From Streptomyces sclerotialus (GTDB lineage Bacteria > Actinomycetota > Actinomycetes > Streptomycetales > Streptomycetaceae): 64,000 bases of DNA. The stretch lies in assembly GCA_000719105.1 (NCBI GenBank), contig JODX01000013.1:1-64000 (forward strand). Reading direction: 5' to 3'. Positions 8,294 to 19,371 of this stretch are shown one piece after another. The position numbers were made by a program, and so were the translations under genes. Position 1 is the first letter of the stretch, and every line of letters begins with the position of its first letter. Under the pieces are notes generated by a model, which was not told the DNA's origin, made no database searches, and worked only from the letters and a program-made list of their open reading frames with translations.

Positions 8294-8665
8294 ATGAGCG
8301 ACTCAGTGCCGGAGGCCCACGTTCCGCCGCGGGCGGCGGTGCCGGAGCGCGGGCTGTCCGCCGAAGCACCGGACTCCGGCGTTCCGGCCGGACCGGAGGA
8401 CGCCCCGGCCGGGACCGGGGAAGGCGTGCCCGGCCGCGGTGACGACCCGGCCGCCCCCGCCCCGCTGGGCGTACGGCGCGTGCCGACCGGGAACACCGGG
8501 ATCGACGCCCACCTGGAGCGGCTCGCCGACGCCGACCACCTCGCCACGGACGGGCATCTCGAGGTGTACGAGGATGTACACCGGGGGCTGCGCGACGCGC
8601 TCACCGCGCTCGACGCCCGTCCGGACCTTCCGGCGCCCCCACGGTCCTACGACTCCAGGAGCTGA
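8294..8665 (+). CDS. Small Pro/Ala-rich hypothetical protein upstream of tlyA
   Basis: 123 aa. Residues 1-55 are disordered and rich in Pro, Ala, Gly and Glu. Residues ~60-110 hold the only structured-looking part, containing RRVPTGNTGIDAHLERLADA and HLEVYEDVHRGLRDALTALD, which could form two or three helices. No enzyme motif is visible and I do not recognise the family beyond similar short ORFs before tlyA in Streptomyces. It ends 7 bases before the tlyA start, so it is probably cotranscribed with tlyA, nadK and recN. The codon pattern supports real coding. Confidence 0.75.
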   Translation: MSDSVPEAHVPPRAAVPERGLSAEAPDSGVPAGPEDAPAGTGEGVPGRGDDPAAPAPLGVRRVPTGNTGIDAHLERLADADHLATDGHLEVYEDVHRGLRDALTALDARPDLPAPPRSYDSRS

Positions 8666-8672
8666 ACCGAAC

Positions 8673-9488
8673 GTGGCAGGAGTGGCACGCCGCCGTCTGG
8701 ACGCCGAACTGGTCCGCCGGAAGCTGGCCCGCTCGCGGGAGCACGCGAGCCAGCTGATCGCCGCCGGGCGCGTGACCGTCGGCAAGACCGTGGCGACCAA
8801 GCCCGCCACGCAGGTGGAGACCGCGGCCGCCATCGTGGTCGTCCAGGACGACAGCGACCCCGACTACGTGTCGCGGGGCGGGCACAAGCTCGCGGGCGCG
8901 CTGGAGGCGTTCGTTCCGCTCGGGCTGCGGGTGGAGGGGCGGCGGGCGCTGGACGCCGGCGCGTCCACCGGCGGCTTCACCGACGTCCTGCTCCGTGCGG
9001 GCGCCGCGCACGTCGTCGCCGTCGACGTCGGGTACGGGCAGCTCGCCTGGTCTCTCCAGAGCGATGAACGCGTGACCGTCAAGGACCGTACGAACGTACG
9101 TGAGTTGACGCTCGAGGCGATCGACGGTGAGCCTGTGGATCTTGTGGTGGGGGATCTGTCCTTCATCCCGCTCGGACTGGTGCTGCCCGCCCTGGTGCGG
9201 TGCACGAAGCCGGACGCCGATCTGGTGATGATGGTCAAGCCCCAGTTCGAGGTGGGCAAGGAACGGCTGGGCAGCGGCGGTGTCGTCCGCAGCCCGCAGC
9301 TGCGCGCCGAGGCGGTGCGGGGCGTGGCCGCGCGGGCCGCGGAACTGGGCCTCGGGGTGAACGGCGTGACGGCCAGTCCGCTGCCCGGGCCCTCGGGCAA
9401 TGTCGAGTACTTTCTGTGGCTGCGCGCCGGGGCCCCCGCACTGGACCCGGCCGACGTCGACAGAGCAGTGACGGAGGGGCCGCAGTGA
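8673..9488 (+). CDS. tlyA: TlyA family rRNA 2'-O-methyltransferase / hemolysin-like protein
   Basis: 271 aa from GTG, with AGGAG at 8657-8661. An N-terminal S4 RNA-binding domain (RRRLDAELVRRKLARSREHA, ~6-25) is followed by the conserved DPDYVSRGGHKL (~62) and an FtsJ-like SAM-binding fold with DAGASTGGFTDVLL (~92-105). Further blocks are VDVGYGQLAW, VVGDLSFIPL and MVKPQFEVGKE, which carry the catalytic Lys and Asp positions. Mycobacterial TlyA methylates 16S and 23S rRNA and determines capreomycin sensitivity; the same role is inferred here. The stop overlaps the nadK start. Confidence 0.93.
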   Translation: MAGVARRRLDAELVRRKLARSREHASQLIAAGRVTVGKTVATKPATQVETAAAIVVVQDDSDPDYVSRGGHKLAGALEAFVPLGLRVEGRRALDAGASTGGFTDVLLRAGAAHVVAVDVGYGQLAWSLQSDERVTVKDRTNVRELTLEAIDGEPVDLVVGDLSFIPLGLVLPALVRCTKPDADLVMMVKPQFEVGKERLGSGGVVRSPQLRAEAVRGVAARAAELGLGVNGVTASPLPGPSGNVEYFLWLRAGAPALDPADVDRAVTEGPQ

Positions 9489-10390
9489 CTCAGAAGCAAT
9501 CCCGTACGGTCTTCCTGCTGGCCCACACCGGCCGCCCGGCCGCCATCCGGAGCGCCGAGCTCGTGGTCAAGGGGCTGTTGCGGTGCGGGATCGGCGTACG
9601 TGTCCTGGAGGCGGAGGCGTGCGACCTGCCGCTGCCGTCCGACGTGGAGCTGGTCGCGGAGGCCACACCGCAGAGCCTGGACGGGTGCGAGCTGCTGATC
9701 GTGCTCGGCGGTGACGGCACGCTGCTGCGCGGCGCCGAGTTCGCCCGCGCCTCCGGGGTGCCGATGCTCGGCATCAACCTCGGCCGCGTGGGCTTCCTCG
9801 CGGAGGCCGAGCGCGACGACCTCGACAAGGTCGTGGACCGGGTGGTGACCCGGACGTACGAGGTCGAGGAGCGGATGACCGTCGACGTGGTCGTGCACCG
9901 CAACGGCGACATCGTGCACACCGACTGGGCGCTCAATGAGGCCGCCGTGCAGAAGGTGTCCGCGGAGAAGCTCCTCGAGGTCGTCCTGGAGATCGACGGG
10001 CGGCCGGTGACCGGGTTCGGGTGCGACGGGATCGTGTGCGCGACCCCCACCGGGTCCACCGCGTACGCCTTCTCCGCGGGCGGGCCCGTGGTGTGGCCGG
10101 AGGTGGAGGCGCTGCTCATGGTGCCGATCAGCGCGCACGCGCTGTTCGCCAAGCCGCTCGTGACCTCGCCGGACTCCGTGCTGGCGGTGGAGGTGCTGCC
10201 GCACGTGCCGCCGGGCGTGCTGTGGTGCGACGGGCGGCGGACCGTGGAGCTGCCGCCGGGGGCGCGCGTGGAGGTGCGCAGGGGCGCGGTGCCGGTGCGG
10301 CTGGCCCGGCTGCACCACGCCTCGTTCACCGACCGGCTGGTGGCGAAGTTCGCGCTGCCCGTCTCGGGGTGGCGGGGGGCTCCTCACTAG
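9485..10390 (+). CDS. nadK: NAD kinase
   Basis: 301 aa, GTG start overlapping the tlyA stop (GTGA). The NAD kinase signature LIVLGGDGTLLRGAEFA (~77) contains the GGDG motif, followed by GINLGRVGFLAEAE (~97) and the second conserved block GIVCATPTGSTAYAFSAGGP (~181-200). The enzyme phosphorylates NAD to NADP in the cytoplasm. Length is as expected. Position between tlyA and recN is the standard actinobacterial order, and the three genes are probably one operon. Confidence 0.96.
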   Translation: MTQKQSRTVFLLAHTGRPAAIRSAELVVKGLLRCGIGVRVLEAEACDLPLPSDVELVAEATPQSLDGCELLIVLGGDGTLLRGAEFARASGVPMLGINLGRVGFLAEAERDDLDKVVDRVVTRTYEVEERMTVDVVVHRNGDIVHTDWALNEAAVQKVSAEKLLEVVLEIDGRPVTGFGCDGIVCATPTGSTAYAFSAGGPVVWPEVEALLMVPISAHALFAKPLVTSPDSVLAVEVLPHVPPGVLWCDGRRTVELPPGARVEVRRGAVPVRLARLHHASFTDRLVAKFALPVSGWRGAPH

Positions 10391-10503
10391 TCAACGGGGC
10401 CGTCGCCCTCCCGCTGTCCGCGCCGCCCCGTCGACCAGCGCCTTCCGCTCCGAGGACGGGGCTGCGTCGCGTCCCGCCGGGAAAACCTCGTATCGTCGGG
10501 GAC

Positions 10504-12234
10504 GTGTTGGAGGAGATGCGGATACGGTCGCTCGGAGTCATCGACGACGCGGTCGTCGAGCTGTCGCCCGGCTTCACCGCCGTCACGGGCGAGACGGGCG
10601 CGGGCAAGACCATGGTGGTCACCAGTCTGGGCCTGCTGCTCGGCGGGCGGGCGGACCCGGCGCTCGTGCGGATCGGAGCGAAGAACGCGGTCGTGGAGGG
10701 GCGGATCGCCGTCCCCGCGGGCGCCTCGGCCGTCGTACGCGCCGAGGAAGCCGGGGCCGAGCTCGATGACGGGGCGCTGCTGATCAGCCGTACCGTTTCC
10801 GCCGAAGGGCGCTCGCGGGCGCACCTCGGCGGGCGCTCCGTGCCCGTGGGCCTGCTGGCCGAGCTCGCCGACGAGCTGGTGGCCGTGCACGGTCAGACCG
10901 ACCAGCAGGGGCTGCTCAAACTGTCCCGGCAGCGGCAGGCGCTCGACCGGTACGCGGGCGACGCGGTGGCCGTGCCGCTCGCCAAGTACGCGGGCGCCTA
11001 CCGGCGGCTGCGGGCCGTCTCCGCCGAACTGGACGAGATCACCACGCGCGCGCGGGAACGCGCCCAGGAAGCCGACATGCTGCGCTTCGGGCTCGACGAG
11101 ATCGCGGCGGTCGAGCCGCGGCCCGGCGAGGACGCGGAGCTGGCGGCCGAGGCCGAGCGGCTGGGGCACGCGGAGGCGCTGGCGTCGGCCGCGACGGCCG
11201 CGCACGCGGCGCTCGCGGGCAACCCCGAGGACCCCGAGGGCATCGACGCCACGACGCTCGTCGCGGGCGCCCACCGGGCCCTGGAGGCCGTACGGTCCCA
11301 CGACCCGGCCCTCGCCGCCCTCGCGGGCCGGATCGGGGAGATCGGTATCCTGCTGAGTGACGTGGCGGGCGAGCTGGCCGGGTACGCCGACGACCTGGAC
11401 GCCGATCCGCTGCGGCTCTCGGCCGTCGAGGAGCGGCGGGCCGCCCTGAACGCGCTGACGCGCAAGTACGGCGAGGACGTGGCCGCCGTCCTCGCGTGGG
11501 CCGAGACGAGCGCCGCGCGGCTGACCGAGCTCGAGGGCGACGACGACCGGATCGAGGAGCTGACCGCCGAACGGGACGCGCTGCGGGAGGAACTGGGCGG
11601 GCTGGCCCAGGCGCTGACCGAGGCCCGCACGGAGGCCGCCGAGCGGTTCGCGGCCGCCGTGACCGCCGAGCTGGCGTCGCTGGCGATGCCCCACGCGCGC
11701 GTGTCGTTCGCTCTTCGGCAGACCGACGACCCGGAGGGCGTGGAGGTCGGCGGGCGCACCGTGGCCTACGGGCCGTCCGGTGTGGACGAGGTCGAGCTGC
11801 TGCTGGCCCCGCATCCGGGAGCGCCGCCCCGGCCCATCGCCAAGGGCGCGTCCGGCGGTGAGCTGTCCCGCGTGATGCTCGCGGTGGAGGTCGTGTTCGC
11901 GGGAACCGACCCGGTGCCGACGTACCTCTTCGACGAGGTCGACGCGGGCGTCGGCGGCAAGGCCGCGGTGGAGATCGGGCGGCGGCTCGCCAAGCTGGCG
12001 AAGTCCGCGCAGGTCGTGGTGGTGACGCATCTGCCGCAGGTGGCCGCCTTCGCCGACCGGCAGCTGCTGGTGGAGAAGACGAACGACGGGACGGTGACCC
12101 GGTCCGGCGTGAAGGTGCTGGAGGGCGAGGACCGCATCCGCGAACTGTCCCGGATGCTCGCCGGCCAGGAGGACTCCGAGACGGCCCGGGCCCATGCGGA
12201 GGAGCTGCTGGCGACGGCCCGGGCGGACGGGTAG
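10504..12234 (+). CDS. recN: DNA repair protein RecN
   Basis: 576 aa from GTG 10504. The reading frame is open far upstream inside nadK, but the family N-terminus (LEEMRIRSLGVIDDA) fixes this start. Walker A is GETGAGKTMV (~29), two coiled-coil arms occupy roughly 150-365, and the C-terminal ABC signature block KGASGGELSRVML (~446) is followed by Walker B/D-loop LFDEVDAGVGGKAA (~478) and VVTHLPQVA. RecN is an SMC-like ATPase acting on double-strand breaks with RecA. A gap of 113 bases separates it from nadK. Confidence 0.95.
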   Translation: MLEEMRIRSLGVIDDAVVELSPGFTAVTGETGAGKTMVVTSLGLLLGGRADPALVRIGAKNAVVEGRIAVPAGASAVVRAEEAGAELDDGALLISRTVSAEGRSRAHLGGRSVPVGLLAELADELVAVHGQTDQQGLLKLSRQRQALDRYAGDAVAVPLAKYAGAYRRLRAVSAELDEITTRARERAQEADMLRFGLDEIAAVEPRPGEDAELAAEAERLGHAEALASAATAAHAALAGNPEDPEGIDATTLVAGAHRALEAVRSHDPALAALAGRIGEIGILLSDVAGELAGYADDLDADPLRLSAVEERRAALNALTRKYGEDVAAVLAWAETSAARLTELEGDDDRIEELTAERDALREELGGLAQALTEARTEAAERFAAAVTAELASLAMPHARVSFALRQTDDPEGVEVGGRTVAYGPSGVDEVELLLAPHPGAPPRPIAKGASGGELSRVMLAVEVVFAGTDPVPTYLFDEVDAGVGGKAAVEIGRRLAKLAKSAQVVVVTHLPQVAAFADRQLLVEKTNDGTVTRSGVKVLEGEDRIRELSRMLAGQEDSETARAHAEELLATARADG

Positions 12235-12531
12235 GTCCCGCGCGCGGGTGACGCCCGGTCACCTCGTCCGCCCGGCCGGCGCGGTGCCGGCGGGGCGGCG
12301 GAGGCAATGGCGTACGGGAAATCACTCGTGTGGGTGGTGCAGCTCGGCGAGTTGCCCCTGACGGCGGGGGGACCGGGCCTGCGTAGTGCCGGAACCCGCC
12401 CGCGGCCTGGCATCCTTGACCGCAGCACGACGTACCACGCGGAAGCGCCTCGCGCGGTCCACCCTCTTCGCGCGATCCTTCTGTACGTTTCTTCGTGACC
12501 GTTCGACGCCGAACCCAGGAGCCCCGGCCAC
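12235..12531. other. Intergenic region recN to glycosyltransferase
   Basis: About 300 bases. The first part is GC-rich and includes a GCCGGCGCGGTGCCGGC inverted repeat near 12277-12293 that could act as the recN terminator. The second half, becoming more AT-rich near 12470-12500, probably carries the promoter of the downstream gene, but no clear -10/-35 pair can be assigned. A 63-codon frame inside it lacks coding character. Confidence 0.4.
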
Positions 12532-13659
12532 GTGAGCCACGTGAGCAGCCACTCACCGCACGGCCAGTCGCCGCTGCGCACCGTGCAGGTGCTCGGCGGC
12601 AGCGCGGTCAGCGGCACGCACGTGCGGTCGCTGGCCGAGGGCCTCGTCGCCCGGGGCGTCCGGGTCACCGTGTGCGCCCCCGGTGAGGCGGACCGGACGT
12701 ACGACTTCACCGGCGTCGGCGCCGTGCACGTGCCGGTGCCCCGCAGCAGTGACCCCGCCGCCGTGACCGCGCTGCGGATGGCCTGCCTGGGTGCCGATCT
12801 CGTGCACGCGCACGGGCTGCACGCCGCGTTCCGGGCCACGCTCGCGCTGGGCGGGCGGCGGGTGCCGTTCGTGGTGACCTGGCACACCCGGTCCCAGGCG
12901 GAGGGGGCCCGGGGGCATCTGCTGCGGCTGCTGGAGCGGCGGGTCGCCCGGTCCGCGTCGGTGGTCCTCGGGACCTCGTCGGAGCTCGTCGACCGCGCAC
13001 GCAGCCGGGGTGCCCGGGACGCGCGGCTCGGCGCCGTCGCCCTGCCCGCGCCGCGCCGGCCCGACGACGACCCGGAGCTGCTGCGGTCCAAGGCCCGGGC
13101 CGAGGTCGGCGCCACCGGCCGGCCGCTGCTCATGGCCGTCGGCACGCTCGAGCGGCACCGGGGGTACGAGACGCTGCTCGACGCCGCGCGGGTCTGGCGC
13201 GGACTCGACCCGCCCCCGCTGGTCGTCATCGCGGGGGAGGGACCGTTGCGGGCCGTCCTGCAGCGGCGCATCGAGGACGAGGGACTGCCGGTCCGGCTGG
13301 TCGGACGGCGCGACGACATCACCGACCTGATCGCCGCGGCCGATGTCGCGCTGCTGCCGAGCAGCCGGGAATCCCGGTCCGTCCTCGCCCAGGAGGCCCT
13401 TCACGCGCGCGTGCCGCTCGTCGCGGCCGCCGTCGGCGGCGTACCCGAACTCGTCGGGAACGCGGCGGAGCTCGTTCCGCCCGGCGACGCGGAGGCCTTC
13501 GCGGACGCCGTCGTCGGCCTCCTCGCGGACCCGGGCCGCCGTGAGGTCCTCCAGGACAACGGTGTCCGGCAGGCCGCCACCTGGCCGACCGAGGACGAGA
13601 CGGTGGCCCAGGTGCTGAGCGTCTACGACGAGCTGACGCGGTCCGGGCCGCTTCCGTGA
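12532..13659 (+). CDS. Glycosyltransferase family 4
   Basis: 375 aa from GTG, with AGGAG at 12517-12521. It is a GT-B fold protein: the N-terminal half contains VQVLGGSAVSGTHVRSLAEG (~18) and a DLVHAHGLHAAF block (~85). The C-terminal half has the donor-binding MAVGTLERHRGYETLL (~202) and the EX7E-type region AQEALHARVPLVAAAVGGVP (~284). It probably transfers a nucleotide-activated sugar to a lipid or polysaccharide acceptor at the cytoplasmic membrane face. There is no transmembrane segment. It ends 25 bases from the convergent PucR gene. Confidence 0.9.
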   Translation: MSHVSSHSPHGQSPLRTVQVLGGSAVSGTHVRSLAEGLVARGVRVTVCAPGEADRTYDFTGVGAVHVPVPRSSDPAAVTALRMACLGADLVHAHGLHAAFRATLALGGRRVPFVVTWHTRSQAEGARGHLLRLLERRVARSASVVLGTSSELVDRARSRGARDARLGAVALPAPRRPDDDPELLRSKARAEVGATGRPLLMAVGTLERHRGYETLLDAARVWRGLDPPPLVVIAGEGPLRAVLQRRIEDEGLPVRLVGRRDDITDLIAAADVALLPSSRESRSVLAQEALHARVPLVAAAVGGVPELVGNAAELVPPGDAEAFADAVVGLLADPGRREVLQDNGVRQAATWPTEDETVAQVLSVYDELTRSGPLP

Positions 13660-13684
13660 CGGTCCGCGCGCGAAACCGCCGCGG

Positions 13685-15316
13685 TCACGGCACGTGTCTG
13701 CGCGCCCGCAGCGCCAGGCCGAGCGTCAGCACCGTCTGCGGATCGTCCAGGTCCGTGCCCAGCAACTCCTCGATACGGGCCAGCCGGTTGTAGAGCGTCT
13801 GCCGGTTCAGGTGCAGCTCGCGGGCCGTCTCCGCCTTGCGGCCCGCGTGCGCCAGATACGTCTCCAGGGTGGGCAGCAGCGGCGGTTTGGAGCGGCGGTC
13901 GTGCTCGTGCAGCGGCCCGATCGCGCGGTCGACGAAGGCGGCCAGGTCCGGGTGGTCGCGCAGCCGCCACAGCAGCAGGTCGATGTCGAGGCGGCGGGCG
14001 TCGTACCAGGGCCGCTCGGGCAGTCCCTCGGCTGCCGTCGCCGTCTCCGCGGCGTGCCGCAGCCCCGCCGACGCCGCCGTCCAGCCGCCGGGCACCCCGA
14101 CCACCACCACGGGCGGCCGCGCGTCCGGCCGCCGCCGGCCCGCGCGCTCCGCGCCCGCCCGCAGCGCCCCCGCGACCCGGTCCGCCACCGTCTCGCGCTC
14201 CGTCTCCGACCGCAGGCCCAGCAGGAGCGGGACCCGGCCCTCGACCGGCCGTACGCCCAACAGCACCGGAACCCCCACGGAGGCCAGCTCCTCGGCGAGC
14301 ACACGGGCGAGGACCGCCCAGCCGCCACCGGTCGGCGAGGGCCCGTCGGCCAGGCGCATCACCACGGGCAGCAGCGGGCCGCCGCCCGGCCGGAAGCCGA
14401 GCACCCGGGCCCGTGCGGGCGCGTCCGCGGCCTCGACGCGGCCCTCGGCGAGGTCCGTGAGGAAGTCGCCCCGCCCCCGGGCGGCCAGCTCCTCCTCCTG
14501 GCGGGCCTGCATCAGGACGACCGCCAGGATGCCCGCGGCCCGCTCGGCGGCGATCCGGTGCACGGCGTCGACCGGCGCGTTCACGGGCAGCAGCACCAGC
14601 CGGGCCCGTACCGAGCCGGTGCCGGGGCCGCCGCCCGGGACGTCGACGATCGTCGTGCCCGCGGGCGGCTCGTCCCGCTGCCGGCAGCGCAGCCCCTCCC
14701 ACACCTGGAGCGGGTCGGCAGCCGCGGCACCGGCGCCGGCGGCGTACAGGAGCCGGCCGTCCGCCGCCTCCAGGAAGACGGGATTGCCGCCGAACTCGGC
14801 GAGGACGCCCAGCACGCGGGGCACCCCGCCACCGTCCAGCAGCGCCTGTGTGCAACGGCGGTGGACCTCCTCGGCCCGCTGGAGCAGGGCGTAGTGACCG
14901 TTGACGATCTCGGTGTGGATCTCCTCGGTCACGGTCACGAACGGCACCTCGCGGTGCAGCTGGACCAAGGGCAGCCCGGCCGCGCGCGCGGTGTCCACCA
15001 GGGCGGCGGGCAGCCGGGTGAACCGGGTGCCCAGCTCCACCACGAGCGCCGCGATCCCGCGCTCGGCGAGGGTGCGGACGAAAGCACGCTGGTCGGCCGG
15101 GCGGGTGCCGAGCCCGTACCCCGTCGTCAGCAGCAGCTCGCCGCCCTTGAGGAGCGAGGCGATGTTCGGCACCTCGCCCGCGTGCACCCAGCGCACGGTC
15201 CGGTCCAGCCGGTCGGCCCCGGCGAGGACCTCGGGGAGGCCGCCGCGCAGGCCCGGCAGCTGCAAGGCCGCCTGCACGGTGATTCCGGCGCCCCCGGTGT
15301 CGTACCCGCTGTCCAT
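13685..15316 (-). CDS. PucR family transcriptional regulator
   Basis: 543 aa. The only sensible start in the frame is ATG 15316, just before the conserved N-terminus. A PucR purine-catabolism-type sensor domain (~10-130) contains LLKGGELLLTTGYGL and ALVVELGTRFTRLPAALV. A GGDEF-like middle domain (~300-420) follows, and the C-terminal HTH (~485-540) is TLETYLAHAGRKAETARELH with LNRQTLYNRLARIEELLG. Homologues activate purine, gamma-aminobutyrate or proline catabolism; the effector here is unknown. It begins 35 bases after the stop of the GH15 gene on the same strand and may be cotranscribed with it. Confidence 0.9.
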   Translation of the reverse strand: MDSGYDTGGAGITVQAALQLPGLRGGLPEVLAGADRLDRTVRWVHAGEVPNIASLLKGGELLLTTGYGLGTRPADQRAFVRTLAERGIAALVVELGTRFTRLPAALVDTARAAGLPLVQLHREVPFVTVTEEIHTEIVNGHYALLQRAEEVHRRCTQALLDGGGVPRVLGVLAEFGGNPVFLEAADGRLLYAAGAGAAAADPLQVWEGLRCRQRDEPPAGTTIVDVPGGGPGTGSVRARLVLLPVNAPVDAVHRIAAERAAGILAVVLMQARQEEELAARGRGDFLTDLAEGRVEAADAPARARVLGFRPGGGPLLPVVMRLADGPSPTGGGWAVLARVLAEELASVGVPVLLGVRPVEGRVPLLLGLRSETERETVADRVAGALRAGAERAGRRRPDARPPVVVVGVPGGWTAASAGLRHAAETATAAEGLPERPWYDARRLDIDLLLWRLRDHPDLAAFVDRAIGPLHEHDRRSKPPLLPTLETYLAHAGRKAETARELHLNRQTLYNRLARIEELLGTDLDDPQTVLTLGLALRARRHVP

Positions 15317-15351
15317 GGACCGGACGCTACCGGGAAGGCGCCCGCGCGGGC

Positions 15352-17154
15352 TCAGCCCCCGTACGCCCCCGAGGCCGTCAGCCGCAGCGCCGTGTCGATC
15401 AGGGGCACGTGGCTGAACGCCTGCGGGAAGTTGCCGACCTGCCGCTGCAGGCGCGGGTCCCACTCCTCGGCGAGCAGGCCCAGGTCGTTGCGGAGGGCCA
15501 GCAGCTTCTCGAAGAGCTTGCGGGCCTCGTCCACGCGGCCGATCATCGCCAGGTCGTCCGCCATCCAGAACGAGCACGCCAGGAACGCGCCCTCGTCACC
15601 CGGCAGCCCGTCCACGCCCTCGTCCGAGCCCGAGGTCGGGTAGCGCAGGATGAAGCCGTCCGTGGTCGACAGCTCGCGCTGGATCGCCTCGATCGTGCCG
15701 ATCACCCGCTTGTCGTCCGGCGGCAGGAAGCCCACCTGCGGGATGAGCAGCAGCGAGGCGTCCAGCTCCTTGGAGCCGTAGGACTGGGTGAAGGTGTTGC
15801 GCTCCTTGTCGTAACCCTTCTCACAGACGTCCGCGTGGATGTCGTCGCGCAGCCGGCGCCACCTCTCCAGCGGGCCGTCCGCGTCGCCCGACTCGATGAG
15901 CTTGATGGTGCGGTCCACCGCCACCCAGGCCATGACCTTGGAGTGCACGAAGTGCCGGCGCGGGCCGCGCACCTCCCAGATGCCCTCGTCCGGGTCGGTC
16001 CAGTGGTCCTCCAGGTAGCGGATCAGCTTCAACTGGAGGTCGGAGGCGTAGTCGTTGCGGGCGAGACCCGTCATGTGGGCCAGGTGCAGCGCCTCGATGG
16101 TCTCGCCGTACACGTCCAGCTGGAGCTGGTGCGCCGCGCCGTTGCCGACCCGTACGGGCGCGGAGTCCTCGTAGCCCGGCAGCCAGTCCAGCTCTGCCTC
16201 GCCGAGCTCCCGCTCGCCCGCGATGCCGTACATGATCTGCAGGTTCTCGGGGTCGCCGGCGACGGCCCGGAGCAGCCACTCGCGCCAGGCGCGGGCCTCC
16301 TCGCGGTAACCGGTGCGCAGCAGCGAGGAGAGGGTGATGGCCGCGTCGCGCAGCCAGGTGTAGCGGTAGTCCCAGTTGCGGACGCCGCCGATGTGCTCCG
16401 GCAGGGAGGTGGTGGGCGCGGCGACGATGCCGCCGGTGGGGGCGTAGGTGAGGGCCTTCAGGGTGATCAGGGAACGGACCACGGCCTCCCGGTACGGGCC
16501 GTGGTAGGTGCAGTTGTCCACCCACTCGCGCCAGAACTCCTCCGCGGCCTCCAGCGACTGCTCGGGCTCCGGCAGCGGCGGCGGCTCCTTGTGCGATGCC
16601 TGCCAGGAGACGGTGAACGCGACCTTCTCACCGGGCGCCACGGTGAAGTCGGCGTACGTGGTCAGATCCTCGCCGTAGGTCTCGGCGTCCGTGTCGAACC
16701 AGACCGAGTCGGGCCCGGCGATCGCCACCGTGCGGTTGTCCTGCTTGTGCACCCACGGCACGACCCGCCCGTACGCGAACCGCATCCGCAGCTCGGAGCG
16801 CATCGGCACCCGGCCGCTGACGCCCTCCACGATCCGGATGAGCTGCGGGGCGCCGTCACGCGGCGGCATGAAGTCCGTCACGCGGACCGTGCCGCGCGGG
16901 GTGTCCCACTCGGACTCCAGGATCAGCGAGTCGCCCCGGTAGGACCGGCGGTCGGCGCACTGTGGTTCCTCGCCGTCCGCGACGGCCGGGCCCAGGCGCC
17001 AGAGGCCGTGATCCTCCGTGCCGAGCAGTCCCGCGAAGACGGCCTGGGAGTCGAAACGGGGCAGGCACAGCCAGTCCACCGAGCCGTCCCGGCAGACCAG
17101 TGCCGCGGTCTGCATGTCTCCGATGAGTGCGTAGTCTTCGATGCGCCCGGCCAC
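15352..17154 (-). CDS. Glycoside hydrolase family 15 protein (trehalase/glucoamylase-like)
   Basis: 600 aa from GTG. The N-terminal beta-domain starts RIEDYALIGDMQTAALVCRD with GSVDWLCLPRFDSQAVFAGL, typical of actinobacterial GH15 enzymes. The (alpha/alpha)6 catalytic barrel contains GVRNWDYRYTWLRDAA (~257-272), with the first conserved acidic region, and late blocks EGAFLACSFWMADDLA and GLLAEEWDP, where the second catalytic Glu is expected. There is no signal peptide, so it is cytoplasmic. Related mycobacterial and Streptomyces enzymes act on trehalose; glucoamylase or oligosaccharide activity is the alternative. An inverted repeat at 17223-17243 may control it. Confidence 0.9.
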   Translation of the reverse strand: MAGRIEDYALIGDMQTAALVCRDGSVDWLCLPRFDSQAVFAGLLGTEDHGLWRLGPAVADGEEPQCADRRSYRGDSLILESEWDTPRGTVRVTDFMPPRDGAPQLIRIVEGVSGRVPMRSELRMRFAYGRVVPWVHKQDNRTVAIAGPDSVWFDTDAETYGEDLTTYADFTVAPGEKVAFTVSWQASHKEPPPLPEPEQSLEAAEEFWREWVDNCTYHGPYREAVVRSLITLKALTYAPTGGIVAAPTTSLPEHIGGVRNWDYRYTWLRDAAITLSSLLRTGYREEARAWREWLLRAVAGDPENLQIMYGIAGERELGEAELDWLPGYEDSAPVRVGNGAAHQLQLDVYGETIEALHLAHMTGLARNDYASDLQLKLIRYLEDHWTDPDEGIWEVRGPRRHFVHSKVMAWVAVDRTIKLIESGDADGPLERWRRLRDDIHADVCEKGYDKERNTFTQSYGSKELDASLLLIPQVGFLPPDDKRVIGTIEAIQRELSTTDGFILRYPTSGSDEGVDGLPGDEGAFLACSFWMADDLAMIGRVDEARKLFEKLLALRNDLGLLAEEWDPRLQRQVGNFPQAFSHVPLIDTALRLTASGAYGG

Positions 17155-17675
17155 GTGTACTCCAGTCGAACGGCCACGTCGCCCCCTGAGGGGCGGTCGC
17201 TCCAGCGGTCAAGGGACCCAAAGGATCACTTCCAGTGTGATCCAAGGGTTCGGTGTCATGCGTCGTCGTACAACGGTGTTCGACGGAATCGAGACAGTCG
17301 TTGCTCAACGAACTGACGAGCTCATGGTGTTCCGGGAGCGGACGGGGGGTGGTTGCCGTTCGCCGGCCGGGCTCGGCAGCGAGTGTCCGTTGAGGATACG
17401 ACGCTGCCCGGCGGTCCGCGTGCCGCTCCCGGCAACGTGGCTGAGCCGGACGAGTGAGCCGGGAGTAACCCCCAGGACACCGTGTCGGGCCGTGCGCGGA
17501 GCGTGGCCGGAAGCCATCTCCCGCTGGCGCTGTTACGCTGGTAGCCCGTGGACCGGTGGGCGCACCAACCCAGAGGTTGAGTCCCCCGAACCGCAGCGAC
17601 GGCACCAGAAGGAATCCTCCGGACCGGCAGCCGCACCGCCCCACAGACCGCGACCACGGGAGCCCCCTCTTGGCC
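17155..17675. other. Divergent control region between the GH15 gene and pyrG
   Basis: About 520 bases with no convincing gene. It holds the GGATCAC/GTGATCC inverted repeat near the GH15 side. A moderately AT-rich stretch at 17260-17330 probably carries the GH15 promoter on the minus strand, and a TACGCT hexamer near 17534 is a possible -10 for pyrG. The leader of pyrG would then be about 130 nt. No riboswitch-like structure was recognised. Confidence 0.4.
17223..17243. promoter_or_regulatory. Inverted repeat GGATCAC-N7-GTGATCC, candidate operator
   Basis: A perfect 7-bp inverted repeat with a 7-base spacer, centred about 80 bases upstream of the GH15 start. The 14-base centre-to-centre spacing places the two halves about one and a half helical turns apart. 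It is a plausible site for a dimeric repressor or activator of the GH15 gene; which protein binds it cannot be told. Confidence 0.5.
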
Positions 17676-19343
<1,668 letters not shown>

Positions 19344-19371
19344 GAGCGGGTAACACGAGAGTTGTACGGTG

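Noticed and set aside
7266..8297. 343-codon plus-strand frame across the 33-bp repeats
   Set aside because: It is the wrong frame of the ATPase gene followed by the repeat tract and the antisense of the SCP2 gene; the GCTSFLxRNRN peptide repeats are a by-product.
12307..12498. 63-codon ORF between recN and the glycosyltransferase
   Set aside because: No Shine-Dalgarno, no third-position G/C bias matching the frame and no domain.
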